A stretch of DNA of 64,000 bases from Pseudomonas sp. URMO17WK12:I11 (GCF_007677725.1 NZ_VEDF01000004.1:124001-188000), one strand, 5' to 3'. Positions 18,829 through 28,968 are shown, counted from the stretch's first letter. Translations and numbers: made by a program. Notes: generated by a model from the letters alone, not told the origin.

Positions 18829-20561
18829 CGCAGGCACCTCCCCGTCGGCTGCAGTATCATCGTCAGTTGAGTGCACAAATGAATGTCCGCGTATAGCGCG
18901 AAGAACCGGCTCAGCATTTCACCGAACAGGCAGATGTCGCCCTCGCCCGAAAAACCATTGCTATCGACCGTCACTTCGATATCCACGCCTCGCAGCAAGA
19001 AGCCTTTCTCGAAGCGCTGGATCAGGTGATGCTTGACGTCGACGATGGCCTCCAGACGGCGGCGATTGGTTTCGCTGCCCGTCCACTCGTACAACGCTAA
19101 CGTGCCACGCAGTACTTCAGCACTGTTGAGCATCGGTAAAAAATTCGATCCCAGGTGACTGAGCACACGCCAGTGAAAACGATCTCGGTTCGGCGGGTAG
19201 CACGGCAGGGTCGGCGCGGTCAGATTGCGTACTTTCAAGCCTGCCTGAGTGGACTGAGCCGCGGCATCGAGCAACGTGCTACGCAAGGCTTTGCGCGGCA
19301 ACTGTCCATTGGTACCGGTCAGGCGCAACGACAGGCTTTTGCGATTGAGCAGCACATCCTTGTCGAAGCCCTCGCCGCCGAGGATCAGCCAGGTGTCGTG
19401 AAGACCGTTGGCGCCGCGCCTCAAGCGGGTATGAAAGTAGCGCTCGGGTGCCTCATCGCGAAGCATTCCCCCTTTGTGGCGAAAGCTGCTGAAAGGCACG
19501 TAATCCTGACGCACGCTGTCCTTCGTTCCAGAAACTCTGTCTACTGAGTAGATCTCTGTATGACCGTCCTGCAAGCGCATTGGGCGCAGCAGGTATTCAT
19601 TCTGCAACGGGTCCAAGGTGAGTGGATCCGCCTCCAGTGCAAACAGATTGATCACGGGAACCGCGTGCAGACGAATGTGCTCCTGGGTGGGCGTAAACGT
19701 ATGCGACCAGGCTTCACTGAGCACGACTTCAAGCTCGAACCAATGGGCGTCAGGTGGCAACTCGAGCGAATCGAGGCCACAGAGCGTGACGAACATGAAT
19801 TTCTCACGGAACGTGAAGTACTCCAGCAACAGCTGATAGCCACTGAAAGCACTGTCGCCCTTGGGCCAAAGGCGATCATCGTCGGCAAACCCCTTTGGCT
19901 TGAAATGCCCCGCAAATGCCTTGCGTTGCGCCGCGCCTGGCAAGCGCACATGCAGCGCCTGCACGCTCAACGTCAGCGCTTGGTGCAGCACGCTGGCAAG
20001 CGCTGCATCGGCATTCAGATACAAGGGTATATCCGCGAGGTCGAGTTGATCCCAGTTGGCCAGTGCTCCACGCGCGAAGCGCAGGCGTAGAATTGCACGC
20101 CCATCAGGTCCATGGTCAAGCCGCACGGTCTCCAGATTGAGCGGCCGAAGCGTCAAATCCTGAGTGGTGCAGTAGCGGCACCGGGTACGATGCTGCCCCA
20201 CCGGCTGTGACAGCACTTGAAAACCCCTTGCGACCGCCTCGCAGCCTTTCATCTGACTGGCATCTGGCATCAGTTCGACGATGGCCAATGATGGGATGGT
20301 GCGCAGATAGTGGGGCCACAGCAGGCTGACCAGCCCCTCCGTCAGCTCGGGAAGGTCATCGTCCAATTTCTCACGCAGGCGCCCCATCAGGAACGCGAAG
20401 CCTTCGAACAAGCGCTCGACAAAGGGGTCTTCAGCGCCGGGCTTGTCCAGGTTGAGCTGCGCCGCTCGGTCCGGAAAAGCCTGGGCAAACTCCTTGCCCG
20501 CTTCGCGCAGGTAGCGCATTTCAGCGTCGAAGTAACGCAGGGTTAGGTTGTCCGTAGTCAA
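18792..20561 (-). CDS. tssF: T6SS baseplate protein TssF
   Basis: A 589-residue TssF (DUF879). The N-terminal RYFDAEMRYLREAGKEFAQAFPDRAAQL and FVERLFEGFAFLMGRLREKLDDDLPELTEGL segments are characteristic. The start is probably a TTG at 20561 (AGGA seven bases upstream), giving a usual-length N-terminus; a GTG at 20594 would overlap tssA. It forms the heterotrimeric wedge with two TssF, one TssG and TssE. Confidence 0.92.
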   Translation of the reverse strand: MTTDNLTLRYFDAEMRYLREAGKEFAQAFPDRAAQLNLDKPGAEDPFVERLFEGFAFLMGRLREKLDDDLPELTEGLVSLLWPHYLRTIPSLAIVELMPDASQMKGCEAVARGFQVLSQPVGQHRTRCRYCTTQDLTLRPLNLETVRLDHGPDGRAILRLRFARGALANWDQLDLADIPLYLNADAALASVLHQALTLSVQALHVRLPGAAQRKAFAGHFKPKGFADDDRLWPKGDSAFSGYQLLLEYFTFREKFMFVTLCGLDSLELPPDAHWFELEVVLSEAWSHTFTPTQEHIRLHAVPVINLFALEADPLTLDPLQNEYLLRPMRLQDGHTEIYSVDRVSGTKDSVRQDYVPFSSFRHKGGMLRDEAPERYFHTRLRRGANGLHDTWLILGGEGFDKDVLLNRKSLSLRLTGTNGQLPRKALRSTLLDAAAQSTQAGLKVRNLTAPTLPCYPPNRDRFHWRVLSHLGSNFLPMLNSAEVLRGTLALYEWTGSETNRRRLEAIVDVKHHLIQRFEKGFLLRGVDIEVTVDSNGFSGEGDICLFGEMLSRFFALYADIHLCTQLTMILQPTGRCLRWNEHHSQRIPG

Positions 20562-20584
20562 AACAGATTCCTGATCAAAGTGAA

Positions 20585-22171
20585 TTAGCTGCACAGCACT
20601 GCAGCACGCACCGGGTCAATGGATACGAGTGCTGCCAGCTGCTGTTCCATCTGCCGCGCCAACGCAGGCCGGTCAGCGTCGTTGCGCTGGGCTTTCAAAC
20701 GCAGCAGCTTGAGCAAGCGCGCCTTGACCTCGAACAGCAGGTCAGGCTCCCAGTCGGCCACTGTGTGGCGTTGCGCGGCAGCGTCCAGCTCAGTGAACAA
20801 ATGAATGGCCAGTTCGGCCTTGCCACACTGCTCGGCCACCCGCGCCATCAGCAAACGCAGTAACCAGCGCTGTCGCCCGGCCTGCACATCGGGGCGGCTC
20901 GCCAACCAGGCCAGCGCTTGCTCGACTCCATCGGCATCCGCTTGCGCCAGTGCCTCAGGCTCCAAGGCGAGTATTTCGCATAAGGCCGTCGACGGTGCGG
21001 GGGCCGCTGCGGGCAGCCATCGTTCTGGGCGGTTACCGCTGACCTGCTGGTTGATCCACTCACGCGTGGCTTCATCGGCAAATGGCGAGCCATCGCTCCA
21101 GCACAGCAGCTCAACGCCAGGCAGACGGTGCAGCAGCATGGCCAGATCGTGTTTGACGATATCCGCCCAGCTCTTGTGAGGCTCAGCCGACTTGCTCAAG
21201 GCCTGATGGAGGCACCATTGCAAATCCAGCCAGAAGTGGTTGACGCTTTCGGTATACATTTGCTCGGCCAAGTCGATGAGCTCGCGCCAGCTTTGCTGCA
21301 GGTGCAAGCGCTTGAGCTGCGCGCGATACTCGCCGCGAGGCGGTTTGAGGCGGGTAATGCGCTGTGCATCATGCGGCGGCACCTGATGCACGGTGTCCCA
21401 GCGCAGGCTCTTCATCAGCCGATGTGCCGCCAACCACCCCTCCGGTTGATCACGCAGATAGCTGGCTAGCACTCGACCACTGTCCAGCAGATCTCGCCCG
21501 GACTTGATGGGTGTCGGGCTGGGGCCTGCCGCCCTACCCTTTACGGGTGAGTCACTACCCGTCTGAGGGACGATTGCATCAACGCCTCCTGACGCGGCGA
21601 GTCGAATGTCGAGGGCGCTGTACAAAGCATCAAGTCGTGGTCGCTGGTCTTGCGGCCACTGGCTGAAGCCGTGCTCCAACCACACCAAAGCAGCCACCGT
21701 TCGTTCGGTTTCAGCCTTGACCACCTGAGGGTACAGCGACAGGCTCGCCAGAACCCTGCTGCCAGCAAGCCACTCCAAGGCCATCCTCCGGCTATTGGGC
21801 CGCACCGGCAGGATATCGGTGGCATATCGCTCCAACAGCGCCGCCAGCAGATTCAGACCATCTGCCAAGCCAGCCTCACCGTCCCTGTGCAAGCGGGCCC
21901 AGAGGTAGTAGGTGGCAACACGGAGGTCTTTGCAGCACTGCTGGAGCAGCTTCTGCGCCAGTTGCGCCACAAGGTCCACGTCCGCCCCGGAGAGCTTGTT
22001 GACCTCTTCGCGCATGCGCTGGAAATCGTCGTCGTAGCCCGGATCCTCTCCCACCGGCGCACCACCGCTGATCGGCGTTAGCCAAGACTCCCAGCATTCG
22101 CTGTGTTTACGGGCAATGACCACTGGCTCGCTTGTGGGCAAGCAGCTCTCTACCAGTCGTTTCAGGCTCAT
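20585..22171 (-). CDS. tssA: T6SS cap/priming protein TssA
   Basis: A 528-residue protein with an ImpA N-terminal domain (about 35-160, ISGGAPVGEDPGYDDDFQRMREEVNKL) and a long C-terminal extension, the long form of TssA. TssA family members prime baseplate and tail-tube assembly or cap the growing sheath. The start ATG overlaps the tssM stop by four bases (ATGA). It lies between tssM and tssF. Confidence 0.9.
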   Translation of the reverse strand: MSLKRLVESCLPTSEPVVIARKHSECWESWLTPISGGAPVGEDPGYDDDFQRMREEVNKLSGADVDLVAQLAQKLLQQCCKDLRVATYYLWARLHRDGEAGLADGLNLLAALLERYATDILPVRPNSRRMALEWLAGSRVLASLSLYPQVVKAETERTVAALVWLEHGFSQWPQDQRPRLDALYSALDIRLAASGGVDAIVPQTGSDSPVKGRAAGPSPTPIKSGRDLLDSGRVLASYLRDQPEGWLAAHRLMKSLRWDTVHQVPPHDAQRITRLKPPRGEYRAQLKRLHLQQSWRELIDLAEQMYTESVNHFWLDLQWCLHQALSKSAEPHKSWADIVKHDLAMLLHRLPGVELLCWSDGSPFADEATREWINQQVSGNRPERWLPAAAPAPSTALCEILALEPEALAQADADGVEQALAWLASRPDVQAGRQRWLLRLLMARVAEQCGKAELAIHLFTELDAAAQRHTVADWEPDLLFEVKARLLKLLRLKAQRNDADRPALARQMEQQLAALVSIDPVRAAVLCS

Positions 22172-25100
22172 TGGTAACCCCCATTTTGCGTGTACTGCGG
22201 GGTATCCCGGCCCTCTACCAGAAAGATCTCTCGCGGCAAGCTGAACCCGCGCAACTTGATCAGGGCCAGCGGCCCTTCGCCCAACTCCGTGCGCAAGTGC
22301 CAGGTCAGGCCCAGACCATCCGGCGCGCTCAGCACGACCCTAAAGCGGCTGTCGCCGTCCTCCAGCGCGGTGACATTGGCCTGCTCCAGCAGACGAATCA
22401 GCCCCCAGGTGCCCTGGTAATGCGCAAACAAACGTTCGCCGGCATGGACGCTGCTCCACGTCAGGCTGATGCCGGGGTGATCCCCCTGCCCGGGCCAGCG
22501 AAAGCGTTGCCAGCTCTCTCGCTGGTTGAAGTAGTGATGCTTCTCCCCATTGAGTACGAAGATGGTCTGCACTACATCACGCACAGGTTTGCCTCGCAGC
22601 TCGAAGCTCACACCCATGCCGCCATCGGTATACAGCACATCGGCCAGCTGACTGAGCTGATTGATCGCTTTCAGAAAGTCCGGGTTGAAACGCAGCCCCT
22701 GGCTTCGCCGCGAGTCGGCCACCCAGCGGCTGCCTTCTTTGCGTAGAAGCCCCGTGAGCTGCTGAGCCAGAAACTGTTCGATCCGCCCGGAGTCGGCTCG
22801 GATCATCTGCCCCAACATGGGCAATGAAGCGTCACTGCTGGTGGCGGCGAAAGGATAACGGCCACTGAAAGCGCTCTGCCACTCATCGACAATTGCGCGC
22901 TGCCACGCCCTGTTGAGGCCTGCCGACGAGGGCTGAAGAATCTGCTGCCAGGCCTGATCCAACGGCTGCACGAACAGCGTGTTGGCCGCTGGCCCCCAGT
23001 CGGCGCCCAGGCTAGCGGCGATCAGGTTGCCATAGGCCTGGGTGTCTGTCAGGTCCACGCTCTTCCCCTGAAACACCGTTTGCGCCAGTGTCTGGATCAT
23101 TGCCTCAGGGTCGGGCGCAGTGACCAGTTGCTGGAGCTTCAAGCGCACAGCGGTAACCCGCGTCAGGTAAGTTTGCAGGCTCAGGCGGTCATTACCCGCT
23201 CGGCCATCAGCGTCCTTTCCCAGAAGCGAAAGCAATGGGCCAAAAGTAGTGTCAAGTGGGCCACTCGGTGTTTGGGGCAGTTGATCGACGATCGGCGCTG
23301 CTTTTTGCCCTACTAACTTCTGTGCCGATTCGATGAGGGAATCGGCCAGGGCCTGGCCACGAGCTCCGGCTTGTCCCTGGTCGCTCAGCGTGTTCATCAA
23401 GGCGATCAGTGGTGACTGACGCACGTCACTGATCAGCGTCAACTGTGTAATCACATCGCTCAGGCCGTGTCCCTGCTGCCAGCGCAGGCTGTTGAGAAAG
23501 GTCAGCCAGGCACTGCTGTAATCCTGGAAGTAGCGTCTGGTCAGCCGCTCCCTGAGTTGCTCGGGGCTCAGTTCCTTGGCGATCTCGTTAGGGTTGTCGC
23601 TGAGTACCCAGTCGATCTCTTCGCGCCGCGCCTGCGCCGCCTCTTCAATGGCTGCACGAACCTGCCCTTCCCACGCTTGGCGGGTGAATACACCGGGGAC
23701 CTGTTCGGCACTGGTGAACAGGGCGCTTGCATCGGTGTCGCCGACCATTTGCTGTAAATCCAACGCCGGGTAGTGGTTCGCCGCGGTGTCGAGGACCTGC
23801 TGGTACAGGCTGCTTTCAGCGTTTCGCTGACCCAGTTCGCGCAGCAGCACCTGGCGTGTTTGGGCAATCAACCTGAGGTCGGCCTTGATCGCCCAGTCCG
23901 AGTGCTCGGGCAGATGCTGGCCGTAGAACGTCCACAGTGCCGGTTCGGCAGAGCCCAAGGTCTGGGCCAGGAACGCGGCATCAGCCTTTTCCGGGCGCGC
24001 CAGCATCAGATAGGCTTTGAGGTAGTTGTACGTCTGCTGCGCTTGCCTGGCGCGCTGAGGGCTCGCGGGAGGCAAGTTGACCAACGCGTTGAGCCGGTTT
24101 TCCAGCTCAGAGACGGCGGGGTCACGGAGCAGCTGGTTATTGGCCTGCGTATAGAGGGGCCACACCGCTTCACGCAGCTCGTGCGACCGGTTCAGGCCAA
24201 AGCGCTGGTACCACGGTGTGCCGTGTTCTGATCGGTAGTCCAGGCGGGAAAGTTCGCGGACCAACGCGTCCAGAGCCTCTTTGGTGTCGGCGTTTGCTTC
24301 GGGCTGCTGCAACGCGCTGTACGCCGCCGCGATCTGACCGACCTCGGCACGGTTGCTGGCAAACGACAACAGCATGCCGATGGCCCAGATAGAAGCCAGG
24401 CCCAACGCAGAAACGTAGGCTATTTTGGCTGGATGCCAGCCCAATCGCCGGGCTCGGGCGGAGCGATCGTTGAGGATCCCTGACCATGCTGGGTCTTCAG
24501 GCCAGTGATGGCCCACGCGAGGGTTGTTCTGGTGTCGCAGTGGTAAGCTGAACCACACTCCACGCAACCAAACGTCGCGTCGGCGGAACAGCGCAGACAA
24601 TGCAGCGCACCATCCGGAGACACCGTCGGTCGCAACATCGCGTGATAATCGAAGCAGGAAATCATGATCAGAGTCTTTTTGAAGCTGCGATAGACCCTGC
24701 TCACGTAAGGGGCGTGCGAGCATGCCTAAGTTATCGGCGAGCCGCACTGGCGATAATGGTACCGGAAGCATGCAGCCTACCGCTCCGATTTCGCGGGCGT
24801 GCTGCGGCCACATACTGTCGCAGACCTGCCACACATGCAGCAGCAATTGGCGGCGCAGGGTTTTGGCCAGATTCTGCAAACGACGAACGCTATCGTTCAT
24901 CGCGCTCACGTTATTGCTTTGGTCTTTGTTCAACACCCAGACCACCCCATCGAGCGCACGGTTGCGGCATAGGCCGCGCCACTGCAAAAGCAACGCGTCT
25001 TGCGGTTCACCTTGGATGCTGCCGGCCCACAGCAGCACGGTGTTTTGCCCTTCCAGCCAACGCTGCTCGCTCAACCCAGGGGCAATCGCCTCGATCTGCT

Positions 25101-25485
25101 CAGACTCACCGACCACCAACAACAGTCGAATTTTTCGCCGCCAGAAGAAGCCGTAGCTTCCATTCAAATGCGCCCTCAACTCGCGTACGCCAAATGGATC
25201 CTCAGCATTAGAAACCACGTTACTGCCAGTCGAACGAGTCCAGTTGACTCCAAGCCTTTGTCCCATCAGAGCAATAAAATCTCTCGCGCCCAACATTCGG
25301 ATAGCCAATTCGCCGACGCCATCGAGAAAGAGAAATATCAAACAGCCGATCAACAACACTGCTGACCATTGCAAGCGTGCAGTCTCACTCCTCACCTGCC
25401 CCGCGGGATTATCGACCCAGATCAATACCCCACCCGCAACGAGCAAACACAGGATCACCATCCAGACGCTGATTCTCTTCTTCAC
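22168..25485 (-). CDS. tssM: T6SS inner-membrane protein TssM (IcmF), no Walker A
   Basis: About 1105 residues. Two N-terminal helices (about 8-25 and 40-58) are followed by a cytoplasmic domain, a third helix at about 355-378 (YVSALGLASIWAIGMLLSFAS), and the long periplasmic part that joins TssJ. In the cytoplasmic domain, the place where many IcmF proteins have a GxxGxGKT loop reads LLLVVGESEQIEAIAPG, so no nucleotide-binding P-loop is present. The start is a GTG at 25485 with AGGGA six bases upstream. It overlaps tssA and follows the 401-residue accessory gene. Confidence 0.9.
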   Translation of the reverse strand: MKKRISVWMVILCLLVAGGVLIWVDNPAGQVRSETARLQWSAVLLIGCLIFLFLDGVGELAIRMLGARDFIALMGQRLGVNWTRSTGSNVVSNAEDPFGVRELRAHLNGSYGFFWRRKIRLLLVVGESEQIEAIAPGLSEQRWLEGQNTVLLWAGSIQGEPQDALLLQWRGLCRNRALDGVVWVLNKDQSNNVSAMNDSVRRLQNLAKTLRRQLLLHVWQVCDSMWPQHAREIGAVGCMLPVPLSPVRLADNLGMLARPLREQGLSQLQKDSDHDFLLRLSRDVATDGVSGWCAALSALFRRRDVWLRGVWFSLPLRHQNNPRVGHHWPEDPAWSGILNDRSARARRLGWHPAKIAYVSALGLASIWAIGMLLSFASNRAEVGQIAAAYSALQQPEANADTKEALDALVRELSRLDYRSEHGTPWYQRFGLNRSHELREAVWPLYTQANNQLLRDPAVSELENRLNALVNLPPASPQRARQAQQTYNYLKAYLMLARPEKADAAFLAQTLGSAEPALWTFYGQHLPEHSDWAIKADLRLIAQTRQVLLRELGQRNAESSLYQQVLDTAANHYPALDLQQMVGDTDASALFTSAEQVPGVFTRQAWEGQVRAAIEEAAQARREEIDWVLSDNPNEIAKELSPEQLRERLTRRYFQDYSSAWLTFLNSLRWQQGHGLSDVITQLTLISDVRQSPLIALMNTLSDQGQAGARGQALADSLIESAQKLVGQKAAPIVDQLPQTPSGPLDTTFGPLLSLLGKDADGRAGNDRLSLQTYLTRVTAVRLKLQQLVTAPDPEAMIQTLAQTVFQGKSVDLTDTQAYGNLIAASLGADWGPAANTLFVQPLDQAWQQILQPSSAGLNRAWQRAIVDEWQSAFSGRYPFAATSSDASLPMLGQMIRADSGRIEQFLAQQLTGLLRKEGSRWVADSRRSQGLRFNPDFLKAINQLSQLADVLYTDGGMGVSFELRGKPVRDVVQTIFVLNGEKHHYFNQRESWQRFRWPGQGDHPGISLTWSSVHAGERLFAHYQGTWGLIRLLEQANVTALEDGDSRFRVVLSAPDGLGLTWHLRTELGEGPLALIKLRGFSLPREIFLVEGRDTPQYTQNGGYQ

Positions 25486-25507
25486 GATCAATCCCTATTT
25501 CAAGATC

Positions 25508-26713
25508 TCATGCAGGCCGGACAATAAAAATTTGAGCAGAAGCATCGTGTAGCAGGACAACCTGCGGACCGTCCTCTGCCTGGGCACACTCACTAGCAAC
25601 GATTAATGCGACATTACCTACTGCACATCCAGGCAAACCAAACGAATCATCCAATCGATGACACCTGGTCACGTTAAAAGGAAAACGTGCTGCATTCACA
25701 GCGATACTTGTCTCACGTAAAACGTCACCAGGCACCTGAGCCTGCCAACTGAAGTACGTTTCTTCTCCGGCACGCAGTTGCCCCCAAAGAAATGCATCCG
25801 TAACTGCATCCTTGATAGAGCGACCAGCGCGTTCAAGTTGGACAGGGCGATGAACCAGGGCGATCGAATCAGTTTTTTGCGTGTTACACCACTGCGAAGA
25901 GCCCAACAACACAGCTGTCACGGTCTCGGCCAGTTCAGCAACGGGGTTTAGAAAAAGATTAATTTCGACGGACACTAACAACTGATGCCGTTCCGGCGCA
26001 TCCAACCAAGTATCCAGCCACATTACGCCATCATCGTCCATCGCAAAGACCACGCTATCCGTTAAACGGGGGTTGGTGGTAACTGCAGACCAAATAGACA
26101 GAAGCTCCTCATTGCAAAGCACATGGTTATGCCTGATACGAACATCCACAACAAGACTGCGCGCCCCGATCTCTAAATCAGTCTCCAACCCACGTACAAC
26201 TTGTTGTAAAAATCCACGTAAACGCTTAGCGTATTCGGACTTTGAGTGATTTTGTACCGACGGTTTTAATTGGCTTAACCGCATTGTCAAGGCCTGCCCT
26301 TCCAGATAAATAGGCTGGAGAGGCTTACTACCCAAACGCAGAGCCTGAGCGAGTTTATTATTACCCGCCCCGGAACAATAGGATACGGCCAATACGGCAA
26401 CCGTACGCTGTCCGCGCCGAATGAGTGACCGCTCCAACTCATCGCGACTCTCATTCCAACTCTCTATATAATCTCGATGCTTCTCGTACGCCAACAAACG
26501 CAGTGCGTAGATCACTAACCCGGCAATCAAAACTCCTAATAATGCGCAGATCCAAAACCACAATGATGTATGCCAACTGTCCACCCGCCAAAGCAGGACC
26601 ATCAACCCGCCAACGACGAGCGAACAAAGCAAGATGACCACACCCCATCGCCAGTGTCGAGGTTGCCGGGGTAGCAATCGCCTCTCGGGTAATGAGTTCA
26701 GGTCAACTGCCAT
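25508..26713 (-). CDS. T6SS-locus two-TM accessory protein, function unknown
   Basis: A 401-residue protein with two closely spaced N-terminal membrane helices (about 23-44 and 51-70), then a soluble domain of about 330 residues. The domain starts with beta-rich RTVAVLAVSYCSGAGNNKLAQAL and ends in PQVVLLHDASAQIFIVRPA. No catalytic motif is recognised. It begins one base after the PAAR gene and ends 22 bases before tssM, so it is part of the same operon. The overall plan resembles the N-terminal half of TssM and of the OmpA-domain protein at 40143-41864. A membrane-complex accessory role is inferred. Confidence 0.75.
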   Translation of the reverse strand: MAVDLNSLPERRLLPRQPRHWRWGVVILLCSLVVGGLMVLLWRVDSWHTSLWFWICALLGVLIAGLVIYALRLLAYEKHRDYIESWNESRDELERSLIRRGQRTVAVLAVSYCSGAGNNKLAQALRLGSKPLQPIYLEGQALTMRLSQLKPSVQNHSKSEYAKRLRGFLQQVVRGLETDLEIGARSLVVDVRIRHNHVLCNEELLSIWSAVTTNPRLTDSVVFAMDDDGVMWLDTWLDAPERHQLLVSVEINLFLNPVAELAETVTAVLLGSSQWCNTQKTDSIALVHRPVQLERAGRSIKDAVTDAFLWGQLRAGEETYFSWQAQVPGDVLRETSIAVNAARFPFNVTRCHRLDDSFGLPGCAVGNVALIVASECAQAEDGPQVVLLHDASAQIFIVRPA

Positions 26714-26714
26714 C

Positions 26715-26978
26715 TCACAGCCTACCTGCTTGAGGAAGCGATGTGATTAACTCACAACCACAGGAACAGCAATGACCGTCTAAAGCAATGGGCCGACCTT
26801 TAATTTTCGAACCTGTATCCCCCTCTGCTATTTCATTCACGCCGTGCCCAGGTATTGGACAAAAAACAGCATCACCTACGCAAGCGACATCGAGCTGCAG
26901 GAATTTCAATCCACGGGTACCGGCAAGTACTTTGCCTCCCGAAGACAGTTTATCGCCAACACGAATAACTCCGCGCAT
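26715..26978 (-). CDS. PAAR-domain spike-tip protein, second copy
   Basis: An 87-residue PAAR protein that would cap the VgrG spike. The domain is nearly complete, with GVIRVGDKLSSGGKVLAGT at the start, a VGDAVFCPIPGHG turn and a cysteine-rich end (HCCSCGCELI) typical of the PAAR zinc-binding tip. The start is an ATG at 26978. It is nearly identical to the PAAR gene at 30628-30903 but has a different tail (PQAGRL). No effector domain is fused. It ends one base before the accessory membrane gene. Confidence 0.85.
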   Translation of the reverse strand: MRGVIRVGDKLSSGGKVLAGTRGLKFLQLDVACVGDAVFCPIPGHGVNEIAEGDTGSKIKGRPIALDGHCCSCGCELITSLPQAGRL

Positions 26979-28705
26979 ATCAATAAGCACCCAATAATAA
27001 AATCACTACCCGCCTTTCAGGCAGCCCAAATTTAAATGCCCCCTGAAATATTGAGCTCACTGCTACTCAATCCGATTGTGACTATTAACAACACACCGAG
27101 CCGTTTTATCGCCCAACACAATCATTTTATCTTCGGATGCATAACCATGCGGATTCTCAGGGGTTCTGTGCACATTCACTCCTCCTCCCCAGCTTGGATT
27201 GGCATATGCCTGACCACGTGCAACTTTTGTATCCCGTCCATAGTAGTCCTTGGTCACTGGTGTTTCCGGCCCCTGGGGGTCAATTTCAGGGGAGTACTGA
27301 TAATAATTTTCGTCATACCAATCCTTAACCCACTCCAGCCCATTATCCGACATGGCATAAAGGCCCAACGGATTGGGGGGAAACCTGTCCACCGGCAGGG
27401 GCGTAAGCCCCTCCGTGCTCCACCCCATTTGTCTAGCAAAATCCCGACGATCTCGAGAAGTAGAAATGTTAATTCCTTTTGGTCCTCCCCCATATTTAGT
27501 AAAACCATCATTGGTCTGCTTATAAGTACCGTCATCAGTGGCCACCATCAAAAACTGCCCGCGGCTGCGTGCCGCGTACTCCCACTGGGCCTCCGTGGGT
27601 AATGAGAAAGGAAGATTGGACACTTTAGCCAGCCAGTTGCAATAGCGTTCGGCTTCATACCAGTCCATATGCGCTGGCAAATTAGGTAAAGAATTAATGT
27701 TCTTCCACTTTTCCTGTATCCCCCCCACTTCAAAAGAACGCAACTTAAGACCACTGCTTTTAAGATACATCTCAAACTCTTTATTTGAGATCTTAAATCT
27801 TGCAATAGAAAAGGTACTCAACTTGACCTTATGTACTGGCCGGCTATCTCCATCACTATCATAAGACATTTGCTCCGACCCATACTCTAAGCCATAATCC
27901 CCCATCAAATATTCACCTCCCTCAACAAACACCAAGTCCCTTTTTACTTCTTCGATAAAATGGTTCATCTCGATCGGCGTTATCTCGAGCCCCTTATTAT
28001 CTACTTCACTCGCCAACTGGTCACAGCCTGACAAACTCAAAAAAACCAGCAAAAATATAGACATTTTAAAAATTTTCACGATCACTCCAACTGAGCTTAC
28101 TCAGACAACATCCGCATCACAAGGACCAAACTTGCAGCGTCGCGGGTAATTCGGATTACGACCAACGTTTAGCTTATAATAGACCGTATCATTCATAGCG
28201 AGCGCATAACCAGAAGAACCAAACTCCTTCAACCGATCATAAATTATGGCCAATTCGCTTCGCTCATATTTTATTTCATAGAATCCTCTATCTCGATCCT
28301 CCCCTAACTTCAGAAAGTCAATCAGGCTTCGCTGATGCCGCTCGACGGCGTCTAACTCATCATATCCCTCTGATGGGCCATTCCCTCGCGCATTGACACG
28401 AGGCAATACTTTATGCCACTCCGGCTTGGTCTGAATACTAAGCACACAAAGCACCGCCTTTTTTTTCGCTCGCCGTAGCGATCGAGAGACGCTATGTTTC
28501 CTGGATCAACATTATCCCCTTACCATGACGCGTTAGAAGGTAAAGCAATATGCCCTTAGCTTCGGGTGTGTAGCGCTACAGATCCAACTGTCGGGTTATA
28601 ACATTTTTAGCTAACTGGTTCCGTCGTCTCGAAGCATCAAAACTCTTCTTCGTCTTATCAGCCAATTCACCAACCTGGTTTGAGAAATCATCTGCAATTT
28701 TTTCA
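26738..28705. repeat. direct repeat copy B of effector module
   Basis: About 1.97 kb that aligns by eye with 30660-32630 in the same orientation: PAAR gene, spacer, SUMF1 lipoprotein gene and the 3' part of the effector gene. Long stretches are identical, for example around 27180-27560 against 31100-31480. The protein products agree at roughly nine residues in ten. Boundaries are approximate. Confidence 0.85.
27063..28085 (-). CDS. SUMF1/formylglycine-enzyme-fold lipoprotein, second copy (candidate orphan immunity)
   Basis: A 340-residue lipoprotein (lipobox LSGC, Cys21, followed by Asp) with an SUMF1/FGE-sulfatase fold: FVEGGEYLMGDYG, PVHKVKLSTFSIARFKISNKEFEMYLK, LPAHMDWYEAERYCNWLAKVSNLPFSLPTEAQWEYAAR, NPLGLYAMSDNGLEWVKDWY. 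The C-terminal strand lacks the reactive cysteine pair of true formylglycine-generating enzymes, so catalysis is unlikely. It is about 90 percent identical to the product of 30987-32009. Its upstream neighbour here is only a remnant of the effector gene. Role inferred as a periplasmic immunity protein retained without its toxin. Confidence 0.8.
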   Translation of the reverse strand: MIVKIFKMSIFLLVFLSLSGCDQLASEVDNKGLEITPIEMNHFIEEVKRDLVFVEGGEYLMGDYGLEYGSEQMSYDSDGDSRPVHKVKLSTFSIARFKISNKEFEMYLKSSGLKLRSFEVGGIQEKWKNINSLPNLPAHMDWYEAERYCNWLAKVSNLPFSLPTEAQWEYAARSRGQFLMVATDDGTYKQTNDGFTKYGGGPKGINISTSRDRRDFARQMGWSTEGLTPLPVDRFPPNPLGLYAMSDNGLEWVKDWYDENYYQYSPEIDPQGPETPVTKDYYGRDTKVARGQAYANPSWGGGVNVHRTPENPHGYASEDKMIVLGDKTARCVVNSHNRIE

Positions 28706-28833
28706 ATGGTGTAGCTGAAGGGCTGGCTCAGCCACTCTTCGCCTTTGAATGACAGGATATCGATTTCAGCGGCAAGGCCTTGGACTTCAAGCTGGTAGTG
28801 GTTATGGGAGGAGCTAATTATTGGTCTCATCAT
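28101..28833 (-). pseudogene. collapsed vgrG-effector remnant
   Basis: The frame opening at 28833 encodes about 34 residues matching the start of VgrG (HNHYQLEVQGLAAEIDIL...SQPFSYTI). It then joins in frame a segment matching the effector C-terminal part (VGELADKTKKSFDASRRRNQLAKNVITRQLDL) and stops at 28576. After it, DNA matching the effector gene continues to 28101, but near 28460 a run of eight T replaces the TCTTTT of the intact gene, a net gain of two bases, which breaks the frame. The final 117 codons (28101-28454) remain open. Roughly 4 kb of vgrG and effector sequence has been lost between the joined parts. Confidence 0.85.
28704..28808. repeat. copy of the first 105 bases of the vgrG body
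   Basis: Aligns with 36684-36788 with a single mismatch seen by eye (GGTTATGGG against GATTATGGG). It is much closer than the rest of the duplicated module, suggesting recent duplication or gene conversion. The left edge, CAATGG, is the junction with effector sequence. Confidence 0.85.
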
Positions 28834-28968
28834 GACAGGCTCTTTCGCATAATTTTCATCAGAAAAGCTCGAGCTGACATCGGGTGCTTTCCCAGCGAGG
28901 ACCTGGCACTTCTTCCACGCGCTCAGCGACGTCATGCGATTCGAAAAACTTGACTGTCCGAATTTTTT

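Noticed and set aside
27063..28085. Annotation as a working formylglycine-generating enzyme (sulfatase activator)
   Set aside because: The C-terminal region lacks the cysteine pair needed for catalysis, no sulfatase gene is present, and the context is a T6SS effector module.
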